Assembly (NCBI GenBank): GCA_964367715.1
Contig: CAYIYO010000022.1
Span: 1-27,180, forward strand
Length of the DNA stretch: 27,180 nucleotides
Source: CAYIYO01 sp964367715
Lineage (GTDB): Bacteria; Chlamydiota; Chlamydiia; Chlamydiales; Criblamydiaceae
Direction of reading: 5' to 3'
The position numbers were made by a program, and so were the translations under genes. The notes beneath the pieces are model-generated. The model did not search any database. It saw only the letters and a program-made list of their open reading frames with translations, and was not told the DNA's origin. Positions 8,167-14,692 of the stretch are shown one piece after another; position 1 is the first letter of the stretch; every line of letters begins with the position of its first letter.

Positions 8167-8267
8167 TTTACCAAAGAGGGCCCTAAGAGCATACGCAACT
8201 TGTGTGTAGAAAGAAGGGAAAATTTCAATAAGGTTGCGCATCGTTTCTCTCTGTTTTCTCTGCGGTC

Positions 8268-8294
8268 TTTTTGGTAAATTTTATTTTTACCAAA
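8268..8294. repeat. Inverted repeat of TTTTTACCAAA
   Basis: TTTGGTAAA (8270-8278) pairs with TTTACCAAA (8286-8294) around TTTTATT, and the 11-mer TTTTTACCAAA also occurs at 8165-8175. It may be an operator for the downstream porin. No T-tract follows, so it is not a typical terminator. Low sequence complexity makes chance possible. Confidence 0.35.
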
Positions 8295-8313
8295 TCATAT
8301 TAAAATTTTTCTA

Positions 8314-8332
8314 TTTACAAAATTTTCTATAA
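8314..8332 (+). promoter_or_regulatory. 19-nt upstream motif shared by both FadL-type genes, copy 2
   Basis: Identical to 6626-6644, here 59 nt before the start codon. It is preceded by a near-duplicate AAAATTTTTCTAT at 8302-8314, giving a local tandem arrangement. Sequence around it is otherwise not conserved between the two leaders, which argues for selection on the motif. Confidence 0.45.
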
Positions 8333-8391
8333 GACGTATCCCTAGGAGTTAATATTTTAAAATAGCAACCGTTAAACTCTGGAGAGATCGA

Positions 8392-9687
8392 ATGAAATTT
8401 CATAACTGGAAACACTACCTAATGGCTGGGGCATTTATCTTTTCCGCCAAGCTAGGCACAACTGAAGCAATGATGATGGCGGGAGTCAAATCAACCGGAA
8501 TGGCGGGTGCTTGTACAGCCTATCCTATTGATTGTTTTGCGGGTGCCTACAATCCTGCAGGGATGACCTTACTGTGTGACCGTTTTGATTTGGGAGCAAG
8601 CACAACGCGTTACGCCCAACGTACGACGTTTGTTGATTATGTCATTCCTGCTTTCGTTAGTTTAAACGGGAGTCGTAATGGAGCGCGTACATCGGGATCG
8701 TACACGGGTGAATTTGGGATCAATAAAGAATTTTCTTTCTGTGCATTTAACAACGACGTCGAGCTTACTGTTGGTGTAATTGGATATAATCAGGATTATA
8801 TTAAGACCACTTATAAGCAGCCCTTTCCGACATTTGGAACGACAAATCTGGGCTTAGAGTATCGTCATGACGTTATTTCACCAATTATTGCGCTACGTTT
8901 TTGGGAGCGCCATTCTCTTGGTATTTCTTTTAACTACCATTTTCAGCGCCTTAAAATTAATGGGTTGGAAAATTTTGCGACGCCGGCATTTTCTGTTGAT
9001 CCTGATAATGTGACAAATAATGGCTACTCTAATTCTCAAGGCTTTGGTGTCACACTTGGCTATTTATGGGAAGTCAACGAAAGCATCCGTGCGGGAGTCG
9101 CATGGCAGCCGGAACAGCATATGCAAAAATTCAAAAAGTACTCGGGATTTATTGCAAATGATGGGGAGTTTAACATTCCTCAACATTTTCAATTTGGGTT
9201 ATCCTATGCATTTACTCCTTGCTTAGTTTTTGCTGGAGATTGGGAGTTTATCAAATGGAAAAAGGTTCCTATGCTCGACAATGATGGTACATTTTTTACT
9301 TCGTTGTTAGGAAGTGCTAATGGTCCTGGCTTTGGCTGGAAAAATCAGTACGTATGGAAGTTTGGGGTTGACTATGCGATCAACCAAAACTTTAACGTCC
9401 GCGTCGGCTTTCGCCACGTTAATACCCCAATCAAAGGCCATTACACCTATATCAACCAGTTAACACTTGACTGCGTAGAGAATTTGATTACATGTGGAGC
9501 CACTTGGAGTCCTAATATTTTAGATGAATTTTCTTTTTACTACGTTTGTGGGATGAAAAAGAAAGTTCAAGGGAAGAATTCTATTCCTGCTGGATTTGGC
9601 GGAACACAGACCACCACCAACTCTACTGATGCGAATGTAAAGCAGTCGTTGTTCTCCGTGGGCCTTTCATGGGGTAGAAAGTTTTAG
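8392..9687 (+). CDS. FadL/OmpP1-family outer membrane protein, copy B
   Basis: This 431-residue protein is a full-length paralog of the preceding porin, sharing the N-terminus (NWKHYLMAGAF), the plug region with NPAGM at 54-58, and most predicted strands. A signal peptide covers about residues 1-26, and the last residue is Phe (SWGRKF), as expected for a barrel. It has eight cysteines (41, 48, 62, 117, 277, 361, 368, 386). Five of them (41, 48, 62, 361, 368) align with cysteines of copy A, and Cys117 sits one codon off Cys118 of copy A in the same strand. Conserved cysteines suggest disulfides inside the plug or between envelope proteins. It has its own leader with the shared 19-nt motif, a GGAGAG ribosome site and its own terminator, so it can be expressed independently of copy A. 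Ligand specificity cannot be read from the sequence. Confidence 0.88.
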   Translation: MKFHNWKHYLMAGAFIFSAKLGTTEAMMMAGVKSTGMAGACTAYPIDCFAGAYNPAGMTLLCDRFDLGASTTRYAQRTTFVDYVIPAFVSLNGSRNGARTSGSYTGEFGINKEFSFCAFNNDVELTVGVIGYNQDYIKTTYKQPFPTFGTTNLGLEYRHDVISPIIALRFWERHSLGISFNYHFQRLKINGLENFATPAFSVDPDNVTNNGYSNSQGFGVTLGYLWEVNESIRAGVAWQPEQHMQKFKKYSGFIANDGEFNIPQHFQFGLSYAFTPCLVFAGDWEFIKWKKVPMLDNDGTFFTSLLGSANGPGFGWKNQYVWKFGVDYAINQNFNVRVGFRHVNTPIKGHYTYINQLTLDCVENLITCGATWSPNILDEFSFYYVCGMKKKVQGKNSIPAGFGGTQTTTNSTDANVKQSLFSVGLSWGRKF

Positions 9688-9715
9688 TTCTGATTTCCTT
9701 TTTTTCTTGTTGCTT

Positions 9716-9752
9716 AACCCTTTGCTACCCTTGTGTTGGCAAAGGGTTTTTT
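9716..9752 (+). terminator. Intrinsic terminator after FadL-type gene B
   Basis: AACCCTTTGC (9716-9725) pairs with GCAAAGGGTT (9739-9748), a 10-bp stem with a 13-nt loop, followed by a T-run to 9752. The stem core CCCTTTG/CAAAGGG is the same as in the terminator of copy A, consistent with the two genes and their 3' flanks arising by duplication. Confidence 0.88.
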
Positions 9753-9872
9753 GTTTTTGCCGTCCCTTCGATATGCCATGTACAAAAAATCTAAATTCTC
9801 CTATGCTCTTGCAAATAAAACATAAGAGATTCAGAGCACTCCAATTCAGAATACCCCAACGAGGAGTCTGTA

Positions 9873-10070
9873 ATGGCGCGTCAGTCAAAAAAGATAAGAA
9901 AAGATTTGAAATCGATCATTTACCCGTATTTATTCGTTCTTTCTGAAGGGAAGACGATTGAAGACAATCCATTGGATTTTCGTCTGCTGATGTTTTATAG
10001 TGCTTCACAAGAAGTTTTGGTATCCCCTCTTCGATCCGAGCGTGTTTTTGAGGGCGCGGAAGAAAAGTAA
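9873..10070 (+). CDS. Small hypothetical protein upstream of groEL paralog
   Basis: This is a 65-residue frame that I do not recognise. It has an excellent ribosome site (GAGGAG at 9861-9866, 6 nt before ATG), which supports translation. The product is basic at the N-terminus (MARQSKKIRKDLK), has a hydrophobic middle (IIYPYLFVLS) and ends acidic, without a signal peptide, clear membrane span or cysteines. It lies 53 nt upstream of the groEL paralog on the same strand, with no terminator between, so it is probably the first gene of that operon. In position it resembles groES before groEL, but in sequence it is not GroES: it is too short (GroES is about 95 residues) and lacks the mobile-loop motif. 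Confidence 0.55.
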   Translation: MARQSKKIRKDLKSIIYPYLFVLSEGKTIEDNPLDFRLLMFYSASQEVLVSPLRSERVFEGAEEK

Positions 10071-10123
10071 GCCATTCTTATCTATACCGCTACAATTTAT
10101 TTTATTTACAAGGAGACACTACG

Positions 10124-11719
10124 ATGACTACGAACGCTAAAGAGCTTATTTTTGAAGAAGAGGCACGTCAGTATTTATATCGAGGAATTAAAACGTTATC
10201 TGATGTTGTCGCATGTACGTTGGGACCTAAAGGCCGAAATGTCGGAATAGAAAAAAGCTGGGGTTCTCCGAGCATTACGAATGATGGCCGTAGTATTGTG
10301 CGGGATATTACCTTAAAAAATCAGTATGAAAACATGGGCGCTTCGATGGCGAAAGAAGTCGTCGAAAAGATCAAAGAAAAATGTGGAGATGGCACGACGA
10401 CCGGAACATTGTTGCTTAGCAGTATGGTAGAGACAGGGATCAAATGCATTTCGTCTGGTATTAGCCCTATCGCTCTTAAGCGAGGAATGGATAAAGCGGT
10501 GGAGCAGGTCGTAAAAGAGATTGAAAAGAAGGCAACTCCTATTCAGGGGAATAAAGAGATCCGTAGTATTGCGACCGTTTCTTCTAATGGAGACAAAGAG
10601 ATTGGAGACTTCATTGGGGAAGCGATGGATAAAGTTGGACCATCCGGAGTGATTACGATCGAAGAGGGAAAAGGGACTAGCACCACGATTGAGATGGTCG
10701 AAGGAATGCAGTTTGACCGCGGTTATATCAGCCCTTATTTCAGCACGAATATGGATAAGATGATTGCGGAGATGGAACAGCCTCAAATTTTGGTGACGGA
10801 TAAAAAAGTTTCTAATATCCACGATTTACTGCCTATTTTGCAGTCGGTTGCTGCGACGGGGCGACAGCTGTTAATTATTGCGGAGGATATTGAGGGGGAT
10901 GCGCTATCGACGTTAGTGATCAACAAATTGCGTGGAACATTGCGCGTGTGTGCGGTGAAGGCTCCGGGCTTTGGGGACCGTCGTAAGGCGATGTTACAAG
11001 ACATTGCGATTTTGACTGGAGCGACACTTATCTCAGAAGATATTTTAATTAACCTTAAGGACGCGACTGCAGAGATGTTAGGAACAGCTGAAAAGGTTGT
11101 TGTTTCAAAAGAAGAGTGCGTGATCATCAATGGAAGTGGTGACCAGTCAACGATTGCTGCGCGAGTCAAAGAGTTGGAGTCCGAAATTGAGCGCTGCAGC
11201 AGCCCGTACGACAAAGAAAAGGTGCAAGAGCGCCGTGCGAAGCTTGCGGGTGGCGTGGCAGTGATCAGCGTCGGCGCAGCAACAGAAGTGGAAATGAAAG
11301 AGAAGAAACAGCGTTTCGAAGATGCATTGAGTTCAACTGAAGCAGCAATGGAAAAAGGAATTGTCGCAGGTGGCGGAGTTGCTCTGTTGCGTGCTGCGGA
11401 GGCTATAAAAGGATTGGGACTGAAAGGTGAGGAAGCTGCTGGAGCGAACATTATTATGAAAGCGTGTGAGATGCCATTAAAGCAGATTGCATTTAATGCA
11501 GGAGCGGATGGTGCGGTGACATTGACCCAAGTGGTAGAAGCGGGCGGCAATTGCGGTTATAATGCGCTAACTGGTCAAATCGAAGACTTATTAGCTGTAG
11601 GGGTGGTGGATCCGGCGAAAGTTGTGATCAGCTCATTAGTCCATGCAGCGTCTGTTGCGGGAATCGTATTGATTTCTGAAGCGTTGATTGGTGATGCTCC
11701 TGAATATGAAGACAAATAA
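10124..11719 (+). CDS. GroEL-family chaperonin paralog (Hsp60)
   Basis: This is a 531-residue group I chaperonin, folding proteins in an ATP-driven ring. Nucleotide-site motifs are intact: TLGPKGRNV at 32-40, GDGTTTGT at 88-95, and the catalytic aspartate (E. coli Asp398) as Asp400 in RFEDALSSTEAA, followed by VAGGGVAL. Apical substrate/GroES-binding residues (YISPYF, 201-206) and KAPGFGDRRKAMLQDIA are also kept. The C-terminus ends in EYEDK and lacks the flexible GGM tail of canonical GroEL, which suggests a specialised paralog. No groES is nearby. Chlamydiae carry several groEL copies; the one paired with groES is the main chaperonin. The TAA overlaps the next ATG by one base (TAATG), so it is translationally coupled to a metal-chelate importer. 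The ribosome site AAGGAG lies 8 nt upstream of the ATG. Which paralog lineage it belongs to needs a tree. Confidence 0.93.
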   Translation: MTTNAKELIFEEEARQYLYRGIKTLSDVVACTLGPKGRNVGIEKSWGSPSITNDGRSIVRDITLKNQYENMGASMAKEVVEKIKEKCGDGTTTGTLLLSSMVETGIKCISSGISPIALKRGMDKAVEQVVKEIEKKATPIQGNKEIRSIATVSSNGDKEIGDFIGEAMDKVGPSGVITIEEGKGTSTTIEMVEGMQFDRGYISPYFSTNMDKMIAEMEQPQILVTDKKVSNIHDLLPILQSVAATGRQLLIIAEDIEGDALSTLVINKLRGTLRVCAVKAPGFGDRRKAMLQDIAILTGATLISEDILINLKDATAEMLGTAEKVVVSKEECVIINGSGDQSTIAARVKELESEIERCSSPYDKEKVQERRAKLAGGVAVISVGAATEVEMKEKKQRFEDALSSTEAAMEKGIVAGGGVALLRAAEAIKGLGLKGEEAAGANIIMKACEMPLKQIAFNAGADGAVTLTQVVEAGGNCGYNALTGQIEDLLAVGVVDPAKVVISSLVHAASVAGIVLISEALIGDAPEYEDK

Positions 11720-12921
11720 TGAAAGAGTTATTTTCAACACGATATACGTTAGTGGCGACGACATTAGTCGCCCTATGGTGGATGGTTGCATTTAAGCAGC
11801 CGATTGCGCATGAGAGCGCTCCCCTTTCGTTTGAAAATATTTCTTCACCCCCTCCTTCTTCTGAATATCCGTTAACCCCTATTGCTCGCGATGTGTTGCA
11901 CCGCGCGCTTAGAGGGGATGTTCCTTTGATGGCCCAGTTGATTTCTGCGTGGGAATTGGATGCACAGATCCTTTCCCATGCGGGAGTGGAAGGGGTGAGG
12001 CAGCTGTCAGCCGATGAGCGGTACCGCGCGGCTCTTCTCTCTCGTTTATTGCTTTCTGAAAATGTGAAGAGTGAGGAAGAAAAAGCGCGCCTTTCTTTTA
12101 TTGTCGATGATAGCGGAACTCCCATTGACCTTTCTTTAAAAGGGGCACGTATTCTTCCGCATACTTTTTTTGCGGCAGGAATTTTCCTTGCACTTGTAGA
12201 TTCCGATCATATTATTGCGCTGCCAAAGGGAATTCGCCAGCAAACGCAGCTTTATTCTCTGGAGGAGACAGCTTTAGTGGAAGCGGATGTCGATGGTGGG
12301 ACGCGTGAAGAGATGGTGATGATGCGTCCCGATATTGCTGTTGCTGCTCAGCACTATTCCAATCCTGCGACGATTGAAGCATTTCGACAGATGGGGATTC
12401 CCCTTTATTTACACCGCAATATTTCAACGATCGACGATGTTCATTGCACGACGGAAAAGTGCGGGCATCTTGTGGGACGCCCATTGAAAGCGGAGTTGAT
12501 GGTTTTATTTATGAAAGCTGCGCTGAACGCCATCGACAATTCTTTTCTTGAATACAGTAGACCTCCTTCCCCTCCACTGATTGTCAGTTACCATACCCGT
12601 TTTTCTCTTCCTGGAAAGAAGATGCTGACCTATGAATATCAGCAACGGTTGGGATTCTGCCCTATTAAAAATAGCGTCGAAAATTTTGATTGGGAAATCC
12701 CTATTACCGAAGAAGAGATCATCGCTGCTCGCCCCGAAAAGCTTATTATTATTGCTCCTAATATTCCCCACCTCAAAGAGCAGCTTATTGCGCGACCGGC
12801 AATTCAACAACTCATCCATAACCATGGATGTCGACTTTATTTCCTTGATGAGGAAGTGCAGAAAACTGTCTCCCAATATTACGTCCTGGCTTATTATGAC
12901 CTCATTCACAGCATTTACTAA
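11719..12921 (+). CDS. ABC transporter substrate-binding protein (FecB/BtuF type)
   Basis: This is a 400-residue binding protein for a siderophore-, haem- or B12-type ABC importer. An N-terminal hydrophobic segment (about residues 9-26) is a signal peptide or membrane anchor. There is no lipobox cysteine, unlike many relatives. Residues about 150-398 match the two-lobe fold joined by a long helix: an RILPHTFFAAGIFLALVDSDHIIALP strand-helix opening, MMRPDIAVA near 197, ARPEKLIIIAPN near 340, and YYVLAYYDLIHS at the end. Residues about 45-145 form an additional, largely helical region before the binding fold that I cannot assign. The gene overlaps the chaperonin stop by one base and the permease start by 26 nt. 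Family assignment rests partly on the adjacent FecCD and ATPase genes. Ligand unknown. Confidence 0.8.
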   Translation: MKELFSTRYTLVATTLVALWWMVAFKQPIAHESAPLSFENISSPPPSSEYPLTPIARDVLHRALRGDVPLMAQLISAWELDAQILSHAGVEGVRQLSADERYRAALLSRLLLSENVKSEEEKARLSFIVDDSGTPIDLSLKGARILPHTFFAAGIFLALVDSDHIIALPKGIRQQTQLYSLEETALVEADVDGGTREEMVMMRPDIAVAAQHYSNPATIEAFRQMGIPLYLHRNISTIDDVHCTTEKCGHLVGRPLKAELMVLFMKAALNAIDNSFLEYSRPPSPPLIVSYHTRFSLPGKKMLTYEYQQRLGFCPIKNSVENFDWEIPITEEEIIAARPEKLIIIAPNIPHLKEQLIARPAIQQLIHNHGCRLYFLDEEVQKTVSQYYVLAYYDLIHSIY

Positions 12922-13912
12922 GCTTTACGTTGCTTTTGGCATTTTATTGTTATGTAGTGCTGCGTGCATTCTTTTTTCTGGAGAGGTTCCTTTTTCGATT
13001 GTATGGGAGGGAATGCTGGACCGTTTTAGCGGAGCTGTTGGCGCAGGGTGGAATCCCCTGCTTGATGAGAGACTTCCTCGCTTAATTGTTATTTTTTCTT
13101 CTGGTGCTGCGTTGGCCGTGTCGGGGGCGGTGATGCAGTCGCTGTTTCATAATCCGCTGGCCTCTCCCAGTGGTCTTGGAATTAGCAGTGGAGGAAGCCT
13201 TCTTGTCGTTCTTGTTTTTGTGATGGAGCTCGAGTTTACACATCCGTATACGGTTCCCATTGCTGCTGTGTTGGGGTGTCTTTTGACCCTCTTTTTCGTG
13301 TATGCGTTGTCGAGTCGACTGGGCGGATTGCATATGCCGACCTTGATATTGACCGGAATCGCCATTTCCACCTTATTGATTGCGATTCAAGGCGGGATTT
13401 TATATGCACTGCGCGACCGTTGGCAGCTTATTCAGTTGTTGACGGAATGGGAGGCGGGGTCGACAATTGACCGTACGTGGGTGCACGTTCATATGCAGCT
13501 TCCTTTGACTATTATTGGGTTGATTGGATGCCTTTATTATCGCAAAGAAATTGACATGTTGGCGTTGGGAGAAGAGGAGGCGATGAGCCTTGGTGTGGAA
13601 GTGCGGAAAGTGCGAGGACACCTCTTTTTTTGTGTGGCACTGCTTACGGGAGGGGCGCTTGCGGGTGTGGGGATTATTGCTTTTTATGGACTTGTTTTAC
13701 CCCATCTTATGCGCCGCATTGTGGGGCCGAGCCATCGGCACCTTATTCCTATGTGTATCCTTGGGGGGAGTAGCCTTTTGGCCTGTATGGATATCACTTT
13801 GCGACAACTTCATCTGACCTCGTTTTCTATTGGCAATGTTTCTGCGGTGATTGGTGGACTCTTTTTTCTTAGTTTGATGTTGGATAAACGGTCGCGGCGG
13901 TATGCTTTATGA
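12896..13912 (+). CDS. FecCD-family ABC transporter permease
   Basis: This is a 338-residue polytopic permease of the FecCD/BtuC family, which forms the homodimeric channel of iron-chelate, haem and cobalamin importers. Family landmarks include the segment RLPRLIVIFSSGAALAVSGAVMQSLFHNPLASP followed by LGISSGG near residues 60-95. WEAGS and the coupling-helix region near ALGEEEAMSLGV, GIIAFYGLVLPHLMRRIVGPSHR are further landmarks. About ten membrane spans are expected. The frame is open upstream to 12632, but the start is taken as ATG at 12896, just before the first membrane helix (LYVAFGILLLCSAACILF). That places a 26-nt overlap with the binding-protein gene, typical of coupled transporter operons. 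The ribosome site is weak, consistent with coupling. Its stop overlaps the ATPase start (ATGA). Confidence 0.92.
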   Translation: MTSFTAFTKLYVAFGILLLCSAACILFSGEVPFSIVWEGMLDRFSGAVGAGWNPLLDERLPRLIVIFSSGAALAVSGAVMQSLFHNPLASPSGLGISSGGSLLVVLVFVMELEFTHPYTVPIAAVLGCLLTLFFVYALSSRLGGLHMPTLILTGIAISTLLIAIQGGILYALRDRWQLIQLLTEWEAGSTIDRTWVHVHMQLPLTIIGLIGCLYYRKEIDMLALGEEEAMSLGVEVRKVRGHLFFCVALLTGGALAGVGIIAFYGLVLPHLMRRIVGPSHRHLIPMCILGGSSLLACMDITLRQLHLTSFSIGNVSAVIGGLFFLSLMLDKRSRRYAL

Positions 13913-14631
13913 TATTAGAAACCGATACTTTATGTTATCAAATCGATGGGAAGCCTTTAATCCACGGGATTTCTTTGGAATTCCAAAGTGGAAAAATCTA
14001 TGGGGTTCTTGGACCTAATGGAGCGGGGAAAAGCACGTTGCTGAAGTTGATTGCGGGAGTGTGGACGCCCAGTGCGGGGGCGGTGCGTTGGAATGGGACA
14101 GATCTTTTGTTAAAAACGCGCAGGGAGCATAGCTGTATCATTTCTTTGGTTCCCCATTCGCCCTCTTTGCATTTTGATTTTACCGTACGAGAAATTGTGG
14201 CGATGGGGCGTTATGCAGCGAGTAATCGTGAGAGTTCGCGGGCGATCGATGCAGCGTTGGAGCGGACGGACCTTTGTGGACTTGTGAATCGTCCATTGAC
14301 GCAGCTATCTAGTGGGGAACGTCAACGCGTGTACCTGGCCCGTTCTTTAGCGACTGAGTCTCCTGTGCTATTGCTTGACGAACCCACGACAAATCTTGAT
14401 GTAAGCCATCGCCTCGACATTTGGAATATTTTACGTGCATTGAGAGAAGAGGGAAAAATCATCGTCACTGCTCTGCACAATCTTGCTGCGGCAGAGCGTT
14501 TGTGTGACGAAGTGGTGATCCTCAATAAAGGACGCTGTGAAGGTAGAGGGCACTGTTCGGATATCCTCACACCAAAAATTTTGCAAGATGTTTTCGGCGT
14601 CTCGTCTTTAATGCCTTTAGAGTGCGATTAG
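13909..14631 (+). CDS. ABC transporter ATP-binding protein (FecE/BtuD type)
   Basis: This is a 240-residue ATPase driving the importer from the cytoplasmic face. Walker A is GPNGAGKST at 35-43, the Q-loop lies in SLVPHSPSLHF with His in place of the usual Gln, the signature is LSSGE at 133-137 (LSGGE in most relatives), and Walker B is VLLLDEP at 153-159. The D-loop TTNLD and the switch histidine in TALHNL follow. This family (FecE, FhuC, BtuD, HmuV) serves FecCD permeases. Its ATG overlaps the permease TGA by 4 nt. The operon ends here; 10 nt later begins a long inverted repeat shared with the convergent NSS gene. The altered Q-loop residue deserves attention but all catalytic motifs are intact. 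Confidence 0.93.
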   Translation: MILETDTLCYQIDGKPLIHGISLEFQSGKIYGVLGPNGAGKSTLLKLIAGVWTPSAGAVRWNGTDLLLKTRREHSCIISLVPHSPSLHFDFTVREIVAMGRYAASNRESSRAIDAALERTDLCGLVNRPLTQLSSGERQRVYLARSLATESPVLLLDEPTTNLDVSHRLDIWNILRALREEGKIIVTALHNLAAAERLCDEVVILNKGRCEGRGHCSDILTPKILQDVFGVSSLMPLECD

Positions 14632-14640
14632 ATTTCTTTA

Positions 14641-14667
14641 TCTATACACAAGTGAATTCAAGAATCG
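14641..14667 (-). repeat. 27-nt repeat, copy 2
   Basis: On the minus strand this matches the unit at 8094-8120 in 26 of 27 positions, including an exact 19-base core. It forms the left arm of the hairpin between convergent genes. Confidence 0.7.
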
Positions 14668-14692
14668 GTTTTTAATTTCACTTGTGTATAGT
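14666..14692 (+). repeat. 27-nt repeat, copy 3 (divergent)
   Basis: This matches the unit at 8094-8120 in 23 of 27 positions, with 15 identical consecutive bases at its right part. It overlaps the end of the NSS coding sequence on the other strand (final codons Thr-Ile-His-Lys-stop), so the repeat supplies coding sequence. Confidence 0.6.

Larger units (their letters stand above)
8083..8391 (+). other. Intergenic region between the two FadL-type genes
   Basis: These 309 bases hold no gene. In order they contain a copy of the 27-nt repeat (8094-8120), an intrinsic terminator (8120-8166), and TTTTTACCAAA at 8165-8175. An inverted and a direct copy of that 11-mer at 8268-8278 and 8284-8294 form a 9-bp hairpin with a 7-nt loop. 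The shared 19-nt upstream motif lies at 8314-8332. A CTCTGCGG stretch at 8258-8265 faintly recalls the dispersed CTCTGCG repeat. Confidence 0.6.

Noticed and set aside
9829..9853. Possible CIRCE heat-shock operator before the groEL paralog operon
   Set aside because: AGAGCACTC resembles the left half-site (TTAGCACTC), but the right half-site at the required 9-nt spacing is absent.
9873..10070. GroES identity for the small ORF before the groEL paralog
   Set aside because: At 65 residues it is too short and lacks the GroES mobile loop and beta-barrel motifs; only its position is groES-like.
10783..11550. 255-codon open frame on the minus strand inside the groEL paralog
   Set aside because: It is antisense to a fully conserved chaperonin frame, has Ser/Ala/Pro-rich shadow composition and no family motif. 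It is a by-product of groEL codon use.
12632..12895. Open extension upstream of the FecCD permease start
   Set aside because: It lies inside the conserved C-terminal region of the binding protein and its translation is not permease-like; the permease's first membrane helix begins after the ATG at 12896.
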